A stretch of DNA of 20,046 bases. It comes from a bacterium. GTDB lineage: Bacteria; Desulfobacterota; GWC2-55-46; DRQE01. The DNA is taken from contig JALUQR010000206.1 in the NCBI GenBank assembly GCA_027017505.1, positions 1 to 20,046 of the forward strand. The letters are read 5' to 3'. The position numbers and the translations under genes were made by a program. The notes under the pieces are model-generated. The model was given only the letters and a program-made list of their open reading frames with translations, was not told the origin of the DNA and ran no database searches. Shown piece after piece: positions 6,917 to 13,352 of this stretch (its first letter is position 1; every line of letters begins with the position of its first letter).

Positions 6917-6958
6917 AAAAAGGGGTGTGGAGACCCTCCACATCCCTTTTTGATTTTT
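6917..6958 (+). terminator. Intrinsic terminator after atpE
   Basis: AAAAAGGGGTGTGGAG (6917-6932) pairs with CTCCACATCCCTTTTT (6936-6951), giving 16 bp with one G-U pair and a three-base loop. The T-rich tail continues (TTTTTGATTTTT). This is the clearest terminator in the window and ends the atpZIBE unit. The A-run on the left arm means it could also work on the opposite strand. Confidence 0.92.
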
Positions 6959-6969
6959 CCTGACATCTC

Positions 6970-6999
6970 TTGACAATTCCACCACCATGCCTATATTAT
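6970..6999 (+). promoter_or_regulatory. Promoter of the rpoH-like sigma gene
   Basis: A perfect TTGACA (6970-6975) is followed by TATATT (6992-6997, 16-bp spacer) or TATTAT (6994-6999, 18-bp spacer), each matching five of six consensus bases. Transcription would start near 7004-7006, leaving about 43 nt before the sigma start codon. It lies immediately after the atpE terminator. Confidence 0.7.
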
Positions 7000-7028
7000 A
7001 TTTAATGGAGGGGTTTAAACTTAGGCCC

Positions 7029-7038
7029 AGGAGGGGGG
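7029..7038 (+). promoter_or_regulatory. Ribosome binding site serving two overlapping starts
   Basis: AGGAGGGGGG (7029-7038) is a very strong Shine-Dalgarno. Its best-spaced ATG is at 7041, which opens a 10-codon ORF. The sigma-factor ATG at 7048 is 9-13 nt away, depending on which part pairs. An in-frame TGA at 7042-7044 rules out any earlier start for the sigma gene. Confidence 0.7.
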
Positions 7039-7040
7039 TG

Positions 7041-7073
7041 ATGAAGGATGACCGCTCTACCGGTTGTAAGTGA
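7041..7073 (+). other. Ten-codon upstream ORF overlapping the sigma-factor start
   Basis: ATG at 7041 opens MKDDRSTGCK and ends at TGA 7071-7073, out of frame with and overlapping the first eight codons of the sigma gene. Its ATG has ideal spacing from the strong Shine-Dalgarno. It could be a translational decoy that lowers sigma synthesis, or simply chance. The peptide resembles nothing I know. Confidence 0.35.
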
Positions 7074-7854
7074 TTCCCTTGATCGTTACCTTGCAGAAAT
7101 CAACAGATTTCCCGTGCTTTCCAGAGAAGAGGAGTTTGAGCTTGCAAAAAGGTGGTATGAAAAGCGCGATATAAGCGCTGCCCACAGGCTTGTAACCAGC
7201 AATTTAAGATTTGTTGTAAAGATAGCCCTTGAGTACCGCGGTTACGGATGCAGTCTTAAGGACCTCATTCAGGAAGGCAACATAGGGCTTATGACAGCGG
7301 TAAAGAAGTTCAACCCCTACAGGGGCTACAGGCTCATCACCTATGCTGCGTGGTGGATAAGGGCATTTATACAGGAATACATTATAAAGACCAAGGGACT
7401 GGTCAAAAGGGGCACGAAGGCACTTAAAAGAAAGCTCTTTTACAGAAACACCGCCTCAAACCCTGAGGAGCTGGATGCACAGCCCTTTGGCACAGAGGAA
7501 TCCCTGCGGGAGGACCTCTCGCTCGATGCTCCCATAAGTGATGAGGATGAGGAAAAAAGCCATCTTGAACTGCTCAGAGACCCCTCTCCATCCCAGGAAG
7601 AGGTCGCAATCGAGAGAGAGAAACAGCTTATGCTTGCAAGGAATGTGAGGGGTGCACTGGCACTTCTTACCGAAAGGGAGCGCTACATAATAGAGAAGAG
7701 AATCATGGCGGAAAGACCCGCAAGTCTTCAGGCCATAGGTGATGAGCTGGGTCTTACAAAGGAGAGGATAAGACAGATAGAGAATACCGCCATAAGGAAA
7801 CTCAGAAAGGCCCTTGATCGCAAGGCACTGCCAGAGACCTCAAGTGCAGGATAG
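7048..7854 (+). CDS. rpoH: RpoH-family (sigma-32-like) RNA polymerase sigma factor
   Basis: Encodes 268 residues with sigma-70 family regions 2, 3 and 4 but no region 1.1, as in heat-shock sigma factors. Region 2 includes AAHRLVTSNLRFVVKIALEY (44-63), DLIQEGNIGLMTAV (72-85) and the -10 recognition helix TYAAWWIRAFIQEYI (98-112). Region 4.2 ends with LQAIGDELGLTKERIRQIE (227-245), the -35 recognition helix-turn-helix. The stretch after region 2.4, KALKRKLFYRN (124-134), aligns with the RpoH box QRKLFFNLR but is degenerate, and KTKGLVKRG replaces the usual NWRLVKIAT. It is close to RpoH, but its promoter choice may differ. It has its own promoter, and the start may be controlled by the overlapping short ORF. 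Confidence 0.85.
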   Translation: MTALPVVSDSLDRYLAEINRFPVLSREEEFELAKRWYEKRDISAAHRLVTSNLRFVVKIALEYRGYGCSLKDLIQEGNIGLMTAVKKFNPYRGYRLITYAAWWIRAFIQEYIIKTKGLVKRGTKALKRKLFYRNTASNPEELDAQPFGTEESLREDLSLDAPISDEDEEKSHLELLRDPSPSQEEVAIEREKQLMLARNVRGALALLTERERYIIEKRIMAERPASLQAIGDELGLTKERIRQIENTAIRKLRKALDRKALPETSSAG

Positions 7855-7882
7855 TCCCGCCCTGAGTTATACCAATTTTCCC

Positions 7883-7912
7883 TTTACAGGCAAGCCCCAA
7901 TAATGCTATTTA
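7883..7912 (+). promoter_or_regulatory. Possible promoter of the alr-mla operon
   Basis: TTTACA (7883-7888), an 18-bp spacer and TATTTA (7907-7912) preceded by TG (7904-7905), in a 92-bp gap that is AT-rich compared with the genes. The -10 match is weak (three of six, helped by the extended TG). There is no terminator between the sigma gene and alr, so read-through is also possible. Confidence 0.35.
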
Positions 7913-7928
7913 AATTGATAATACTCAG

Positions 7929-7936
7929 AAGGAGAG
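7929..7936 (+). promoter_or_regulatory. Ribosome binding site fixing the alr TTG start
   Basis: AAGGAGAG lies 10 nt before TTG 7947. The first in-frame ATG would start only four residues before the catalytic lysine, removing a needed beta strand, so TTG is the supported start. Confidence 0.7.
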
Positions 7937-7946
7937 TTTCTGTAAG

Positions 7947-9062
7947 TTGAAGGGAAGACCCACCGTAGCACTCATAAACAGGGAGGCAATCAGATACAAC
8001 TACGCACGCATAAAGGAGAAACTTTCGCCCTCCACCAGTATTATGGCTGTGGTGAAGGCAAATGCCTACGGGCATGGTGACACCATAGTCGCCGAGACCC
8101 TTGAGAAGGCAGGCTGTAGATTTTTTGGTGTTGCAACGGTGGATGAGGGGGTAAAACTCAGGCAGGCAGGCATAGGGGCAGAGATAGTGATACTCGGTGG
8201 AATATATCCACCAGATATAGATGACCTCATAGAGTTCAACCTCACCCCTGTGATATTCGACATGGATACCGCGCTTCTTCTCAACATGAGGGCTGGAAGG
8301 CGGGGAATAAAGAAAAAGGTACACATAAAGATAGATTCAGGTATGGGCAGGCTGGGGCTGTTTGTGGACCAGGTGGTCTCGTTTTTCAGAGAGTTTAAAG
8401 ATCTCACACACCTCGTTGTGGATGGCGTGCTTTCGCAGTTTTCAGAGGTGGATGACCCTGAAAGAAGCTATTCGAAAAAACAGCTTGCCACATTCCTCAG
8501 GGCAGTGGGTATCATACAGGGGATGGGTTATACTCCCTCCTACATACATATGGCAAACAGTGCTGCCATAGTGGACTTTGTGGAGTCCCATTTTAATCTT
8601 GTTCGCCCCGGTATAATGCTCTACGGGGTCTATCCCTCAATGAAGTTCAGAGAGAAGATTTCACTCAGGCCTGTGATGGAGCTGAAGAGCCAGGTTCTTC
8701 AGGTAAAGCGTGTCCCGCCTGGTTTTCCTGTAAGCTATGGACGAAGCTTTGTAACCTCCAGAGAGAGTCTTATAGCCACCATCCCCATAGGCTATGGTGA
8801 CGGGCTTCCCTACGGGCTTTCAGGCAAGGCAGAGGTGCTCATAAATGGCAGGAGGGCACCTATAGTAGGCAAGGTGTGTATGGACCTTACCATGGTGGAT
8901 GTAACCGCGGTGGAGGGTGTTGAGCCAGGCACAGAGGTGATACTCATTGGCTCACAGGAAGGCGAGAGTATCACCGCAGAAGAGATAGCCCAGAAGGCAG
9001 GCACCATACCCTATGAGATTCTCTGCAACATATCCCACAGGGTGCCAAGGCTACCTGTATGA
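7947..9062 (+). CDS. alr: Alanine racemase
   Basis: Encodes 371 residues, a normal length for this PLP enzyme, which makes D-alanine for peptidoglycan. The start is TTG 7947, supported by AAGGAGAG 10 nt upstream. The PLP lysine is Lys37 in AVVKANAYGHG. The second catalytic base is Tyr264 in PVSYGRSF, followed by IPIGYGDGLPYG and APIVGKVCMDLTMVDV of the C-terminal beta domain. SGMGRLGL (131-138) is the conserved barrel strand. The usual MTHF segment reads LSQFSEVDD here, with His replaced by Gln. The stop overlaps mlaE by ATGA, so both are translated from one message, tying wall precursor supply to outer-membrane maintenance. Confidence 0.96.
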   Translation: MKGRPTVALINREAIRYNYARIKEKLSPSTSIMAVVKANAYGHGDTIVAETLEKAGCRFFGVATVDEGVKLRQAGIGAEIVILGGIYPPDIDDLIEFNLTPVIFDMDTALLLNMRAGRRGIKKKVHIKIDSGMGRLGLFVDQVVSFFREFKDLTHLVVDGVLSQFSEVDDPERSYSKKQLATFLRAVGIIQGMGYTPSYIHMANSAAIVDFVESHFNLVRPGIMLYGVYPSMKFREKISLRPVMELKSQVLQVKRVPPGFPVSYGRSFVTSRESLIATIPIGYGDGLPYGLSGKAEVLINGRRAPIVGKVCMDLTMVDVTAVEGVEPGTEVILIGSQEGESITAEEIAQKAGTIPYEILCNISHRVPRLPV

Positions 9063-9829
9063 GAGAGTTTTTTGAAAGACTGGGCATTTTTACACAGGAG
9101 GCCATAAAGACCATGGGTAGTATGGCCATAATGCTTGCCCAGTCTGTTTATTATCTGTTCATCCCTCCGTTTAAGTTCAGGAACATATTCAAACAGATGG
9201 AGTTCATAGGGGTTAAAAGCCTCTTTGTGGTGATACTCACAGGGGCCTTTACAGGGATGGTGCTTGCCATGCAGAGCTACAACGCACTTAAGAGGTTCGG
9301 TGCGGAAAGCCTCGTGGGCCCCACGGTTGCCCTCAGCATGGCAAGAGAGCTTGGCCCAGTGCTTACAGGGCTTATGGTTACAGGCAGGGCAGGCTCTGCA
9401 ATGGCCACAGAACTCGGAACAATGAGGGTTACAGAACAGATAGATGCACTCTACACGATGGCCATAAATCCTGTAAAGTATCTTGTGGTGCCCAGGATTG
9501 TGGCAGGTGTGTGCATGCTACCCTTTCTTACAATCGTTGCAGATTTCGTGGGTGTGGTTGGTGGATACTTCGTGGGAGTGGTACTGCTTGATATAAACCC
9601 TGGTGTGTACATAGGAAGAACAGTGGACTATGTGAACGCAGATGATATATTCTTTGGCCTTGTAAAGTCTGCGGTTTTTGGGCTTATAATATCCCTTATT
9701 GCGTGTTATCATGGTTACAACACCACAGGCGGAGCAGAAGGGGTTGGCAAGAGCGCCACAAACTCTGTGGTCATGGGCTGTGTGCTCATACTGGTGTTCG
9801 ATTACATACTAACTTCCATTATGTTTTAG
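9059..9829 (+). CDS. mlaE: Phospholipid ABC transporter permease MlaE
   Basis: Encodes 256 residues with five or six predicted inner-membrane helices. It is the permease of the Mla phospholipid transport system, forming a dimer on which the MlaD ring sits. The family core is clear: GAFTGMVLAMQSYNALKRFG, then GPTVALSMARELGPVLTGLM and VTGRAGSAMATELGTMRVTEQIDAL (about 105-141), which forms the coupling helices contacting MlaF. The C-terminal CYHGYNTTGGAEGVGKSAT is also conserved. Its ATG overlaps the alr stop by 4 nt. mlaF follows after 3 nt and then mlaD, the standard order. No mlaA, mlaB or mlaC is nearby. Confidence 0.95.
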   Translation: MREFFERLGIFTQEAIKTMGSMAIMLAQSVYYLFIPPFKFRNIFKQMEFIGVKSLFVVILTGAFTGMVLAMQSYNALKRFGAESLVGPTVALSMARELGPVLTGLMVTGRAGSAMATELGTMRVTEQIDALYTMAINPVKYLVVPRIVAGVCMLPFLTIVADFVGVVGGYFVGVVLLDINPGVYIGRTVDYVNADDIFFGLVKSAVFGLIISLIACYHGYNTTGGAEGVGKSATNSVVMGCVLILVFDYILTSIMF

Positions 9830-9832
9830 ATT

Positions 9833-10579
9833 ATGATAGAGATTATAGAGTTAAAAAAGAGCTTTAACGGAAAGGTTGTCCTTGATGGTGTGAATCTCAC
9901 CATAGAGAGGGGCAAGATTACCGTTATAATAGGCAGAAGTGGTGAGGGAAAGAGTGTACTCTTAAAACACATAATAGGACTTTTAAGGCCCGATTCTGGC
10001 AGGATACTCTTTGAGGGAAGGGACATAACGAGGATGACCGAAGAGGAGTTCAACGAGGTGCGCAAGCGCTTTGGCATGCTCTTTCAGAGTGCCGCACTAT
10101 TTGATTCCATGACCGTGGGCGAGAATGTGGGCTTTCCACTGAAGGAACACACAGACCTTCCTGAGGAGAAGATTAAAAAGATAGTTGCGGATAAGCTACG
10201 AAGGGTGGGCCTTGTTGGTGTGGAGGATATGATGCCCGCAGAACTGAGCGGTGGAATGAAAAAAAGGGTTGGGCTTGCAAGGGCAATAGTTATGGACCCA
10301 GAGATAGTGCTCTTCGATGAGCCCACCACAGGGCTTGACCCCATAATGAGTGACTCCATTGCAGACCTCATACTGGAAACGCAGAGGGCACTTAAGACAA
10401 CCTATGTGGTCATAACCCATGACATAAAGCTCACATACAAGATAGCAGACACCATAGCCATGCTTCACAAGGGAAAGATTATAGAGAAGGGTACGGTTGA
10501 GGAAATGAAGCATAACCCCAACCCCATATTGAGACAGTTTCTTGAAGGCAGAGCACACGGGCCAATAAAGGTGTTCTGA
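9833..10579 (+). CDS. mlaF: Phospholipid ABC transporter ATP-binding protein MlaF
   Basis: Encodes 248 residues, a single ABC ATPase domain that powers MlaE. Visible motifs are Walker A GRSGEGKS (34-41), with Glu in place of the more common Ser/Gly-Cys as in Mla ATPases, Q-loop FQSAALFDSMTV (84-95), signature LSGGMKKR (138-145), Walker B IVLFDEPTTGLDP (158-170) with catalytic Glu163, and the H-loop ITHD. The methionine in LSGGM is characteristic of the MlaF/Mkl group. It starts 3 nt after mlaE without a clear ribosome site, so translation is probably coupled. The STAS partner MlaB is missing, which suggests a minimal MlaEFD complex. Confidence 0.95.
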   Translation: MIEIIELKKSFNGKVVLDGVNLTIERGKITVIIGRSGEGKSVLLKHIIGLLRPDSGRILFEGRDITRMTEEEFNEVRKRFGMLFQSAALFDSMTVGENVGFPLKEHTDLPEEKIKKIVADKLRRVGLVGVEDMMPAELSGGMKKRVGLARAIVMDPEIVLFDEPTTGLDPIMSDSIADLILETQRALKTTYVVITHDIKLTYKIADTIAMLHKGKIIEKGTVEEMKHNPNPILRQFLEGRAHGPIKVF

Positions 10580-10615
10580 AAGATGGACATCAGGTATCCC
10601 TAAAAGGCGGTGGCC

Positions 10616-12070
10616 ATGCTTAAGCTCAGCAGTGAGGCAAAGGTAGGTATATTTGTTTTTATAGCCCTCATGCTTCTGGTCTACATGTCGCTGAGGGTTG
10701 GTGGGGTGAAGTTTGGAAGGGAGGAGGGCTATGTACTCATTGTAAGGATGACCGATGCAGGCGGGCTTGACAAAAACGCCTCTGTAAAGATAGCAGGTGT
10801 GGAGGTGGGCAGGGTCAAGGAGATAACCCTTGAAGACCACAGGGCAAAGCTCAAACTGCTCATAAGACCCGATGTAAAGATAGGAAAGGACTTCACAGCA
10901 GTGCTCAAGACCAAGGGACTCCTCGGTGAAAGATACATAGAGCTTCTTCCAGGCTCTCCAACAGCACCTCCACTGAAGGATGGTGAGGAGATAACACGGG
11001 TTCTCACATACACTGATGTGGACACCCTTGTTACCATGCTGGGAGAGGTCGCAGAGGATGTAAAGGAGGTTACAGAAACACTTAAAAAGGTCTTCGGCGG
11101 AAAAGAGGGCGAGCAGACACTGCGAAACATAGTGCTAAACATAGAGTCAATTACCAGAAGGCTCGATGCCATAATAAGCGAGAACGAGGACAGAGTGGGT
11201 GTGACACTTGCAAGCCTTAAGGAGTTTTCCCTTTCGATGAAGGAGGCCTCTGACAGCCTTAACAGCATACTCAAAGAGAACCGTTCTGACATAAAAAGCG
11301 TCATAGAGAATATAAAGAGTGCGTCCGCAAGGCTCGATATGGCCATGAAGAGCCTCACTGAGCTTGCCCCTGAGGTAAAACAGACCGTCTCATCCATAGG
11401 AAAGGTATCGAAGAAGATTGAAAAGGGCGAGGGCACCCTTGGAAAGCTTGTAAATGACCCGAGCCTCTATGAGGGCATAGACAAAACCGTTAAGGGTATA
11501 AACAGGTATCTCACAAAGGTGGAGAGCTTTCGCATATATCCTGGATACAGGGGCGAGTTCCTCTTCGATGCAAGTGAGACAAAGAGCTACTTCTCACTCA
11601 GGATACAGCCCAGAAGGGACAAATACTACCTTGTGGAAGTGGTGGATGACCCGAGAGGCTATGTGAGTGAAGAAACAAGAGAGACCATCCAGAGCGGTAC
11701 AACCACCACGGTGGAGGAGACCACAACCACAGATGACATAAAATTCTCCGTGCAGATAGCCAAAAGGCTTGGCCCCATTACCTTAAGGGGTGGCATCATA
11801 GAGTCCACAGGTGGTGTGGGTGTGGATTACCACCTTATGAAGGACAGGTTGAGACTCACACTCGAGGCATTTGACCTTGACAGAGACGAGGGCATACACC
11901 TTAAGGCAGGGGCAATGTACAGGTTCAACAAGTATCTGTTCCTTGTTGCAGGTATGGATGACTTCGTGAACGAAGAGGGCCTTGCGTCCGCCTATATGGG
12001 GCTTGGATTTGAGTTTGACGATGAAGACCTCAAATATATCTTCTCAACCGCCCCACCCATAAGTTTCTGA
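10616..12070 (+). CDS. mlaD: MlaD-type MCE protein with long helical region and C-terminal beta-rich domain
   Basis: Encodes 484 residues, far longer than E. coli MlaD (about 180). One N-terminal membrane helix (9-27) is followed by an MCE domain (about 33-115), with GLDKNASVKIAGVEVGRV and LLGERYIELLPGS as signatures. A long, charged helical stretch (about 135-305) includes GEGTLGKLVNDPSLYEGI (271-288), a motif common in long MCE proteins. Residues 306-484 form about ten alternating amphipathic strands with a Thr-rich turn (361-372), ending in Phe, like an outer-membrane beta-barrel. A similar MlaD spanning the envelope is known in the diderm Firmicute Veillonella. ATG 10616 is chosen because AAAAGG (10602-10607) sits 8 nt upstream; GTG 10610 is the alternative. 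Confidence 0.9.
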   Translation: MLKLSSEAKVGIFVFIALMLLVYMSLRVGGVKFGREEGYVLIVRMTDAGGLDKNASVKIAGVEVGRVKEITLEDHRAKLKLLIRPDVKIGKDFTAVLKTKGLLGERYIELLPGSPTAPPLKDGEEITRVLTYTDVDTLVTMLGEVAEDVKEVTETLKKVFGGKEGEQTLRNIVLNIESITRRLDAIISENEDRVGVTLASLKEFSLSMKEASDSLNSILKENRSDIKSVIENIKSASARLDMAMKSLTELAPEVKQTVSSIGKVSKKIEKGEGTLGKLVNDPSLYEGIDKTVKGINRYLTKVESFRIYPGYRGEFLFDASETKSYFSLRIQPRRDKYYLVEVVDDPRGYVSEETRETIQSGTTTTVEETTTTDDIKFSVQIAKRLGPITLRGGIIESTGGVGVDYHLMKDRLRLTLEAFDLDRDEGIHLKAGAMYRFNKYLFLVAGMDDFVNEEGLASAYMGLGFEFDDEDLKYIFSTAPPISF

Positions 12071-12079
12071 CCGTGACCC

Positions 12080-13330
12080 ATGGATGAGAAAACCCCCCGA
12101 TATTCTGTTGCAGTTGACCTTGGCACCACAACGATAGCCCTGAGCCTTGTGTGCACCCGGTCAAAGAAGGTTGTGGTAAGGGAGTTTACAGAAAACCCGC
12201 AGAGAAGATGGGGCAGTGATGTTATCTCAAGGCTTTCTGCCATTGAAGGTGAGCCCTCGCTTCTTAAGACCATGCAGGAGGTTACAGTCAGTGCATGTCA
12301 GTCTGCAATGGACAGGGCTTTTAAGAGGGCAGGCATCAACAGGGGGTGTATTTCTGCAATCCACTGTGCGGGCAATCCTGTCATGGAGCACATATTTCTC
12401 GGCATCTCGCCCCTTTCTATTGCAAGGGTTCCCTACAGGCCTGCCTTCAGGAAGGCAAAAAGGCTTACCGCAGGAGAGCTCGGGTTTGACCTTCCAGCCC
12501 ATGTTGTGGTATATACATTTCCCCTTGTAAGCGGGTTTGTGGGCGGAGATGCGGTTGCATCCCTTTTTGCCATCCGGGAAAAAGAGGCCCACATCCTTGT
12601 TGACATTGGAACCAACAGTGAGATAATACTCTCTTTCCACAGGGGTATTTACGCAACAAGTGCACCTGCGGGAAGTGTCTTCGAGGGCGGGCAGATAAGC
12701 TGTGGCATGCAACCCCTCAGAGGGGCAATAGATGGGGTTGAGGTTACAGAAGACTCTGTAAGGCTTCACACCATAGGGGATGTGGCTCCCAGGGGTATCA
12801 CTGGCTCTGCCCTTGCAGAGGCCATCGCCGGGCTTATAGAGCATGGTATAATAGACCGCACTGGCAGAATAAAGGACCCAGAGGAGATACCCACCAACCT
12901 TGCGGTAAGGGTCAAAAGGATAGGGGGAAAGAATGCCTTCTGTGTTTTCAGGGGTGCAGGGTATGAGCTTTTCATAACGCAGGACGATGTGCGGGCCTTT
13001 CAGCTTGCAAAGGCATCCATAAGGGCTGGCACAGAGGTGCTCCTTGAAAGGGCAGGTGTGGAGAAAAGGCAGGTGGAAAGGGTATATGTTACAGGCTCCT
13101 TCGGGGTAAGGCTATCAGCAGGGGTTCTCACCACAACAGGGATTGTGGACAGTGGCTTTCGCGAAAGGATAGAGTTTTTTGAGGAAGGTGCCTTAAGGGG
13201 TGTGGAACATAGCCTTATGGAAGAGGACGCCATAGAAAGGATAGAGGCTCTTGCAGACAGGATAAAGTATGTGCCACTTTCAGGCACGAGGGCATTTGAA
13301 AGGGAGTTTCCAGGCGAGATAAACTTCTGA
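12080..13330 (+). CDS. RACo-like ASKHA domain protein (DUF4445) lacking a ferredoxin domain
   Basis: Encodes 416 residues of the ASKHA ATPase fold found in reductive activators of corrinoid proteins (RACo, RamA). Phosphate-1 motif VDLGTTTIAL lies at 12-21 and phosphate-2 DIGTNSEI at 175-182. Family stretches CAGNPVMEHIFLG (96-108), SAPAGSVFEGGQISCGM (194-210) and YVTGSFG near 335-345 are all present. Classical members have an N-terminal [2Fe-2S] or a C-terminal [4Fe-4S] domain to pass electrons. Here the ATPase domain starts at once, and the cysteines form no cluster motif. It begins 9 nt after mlaD without a clear ribosome site. It may activate a corrinoid protein with a separate ferredoxin or do something else; no corrinoid gene is in view. 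Confidence 0.8.
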   Translation: MDEKTPRYSVAVDLGTTTIALSLVCTRSKKVVVREFTENPQRRWGSDVISRLSAIEGEPSLLKTMQEVTVSACQSAMDRAFKRAGINRGCISAIHCAGNPVMEHIFLGISPLSIARVPYRPAFRKAKRLTAGELGFDLPAHVVVYTFPLVSGFVGGDAVASLFAIREKEAHILVDIGTNSEIILSFHRGIYATSAPAGSVFEGGQISCGMQPLRGAIDGVEVTEDSVRLHTIGDVAPRGITGSALAEAIAGLIEHGIIDRTGRIKDPEEIPTNLAVRVKRIGGKNAFCVFRGAGYELFITQDDVRAFQLAKASIRAGTEVLLERAGVEKRQVERVYVTGSFGVRLSAGVLTTTGIVDSGFRERIEFFEEGALRGVEHSLMEEDAIERIEALADRIKYVPLSGTRAFEREFPGEINF

Positions 13331-13352
13331 AAAAGAAAGGGGTCAGTAAGAG

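Noticed and set aside
10729..11436. A 235-codon minus-strand open frame opposite mlaD
   Set aside because: Ser/Phe-rich shadow of the helical Glu/Lys-rich region of MlaD, with no recognisable protein features.
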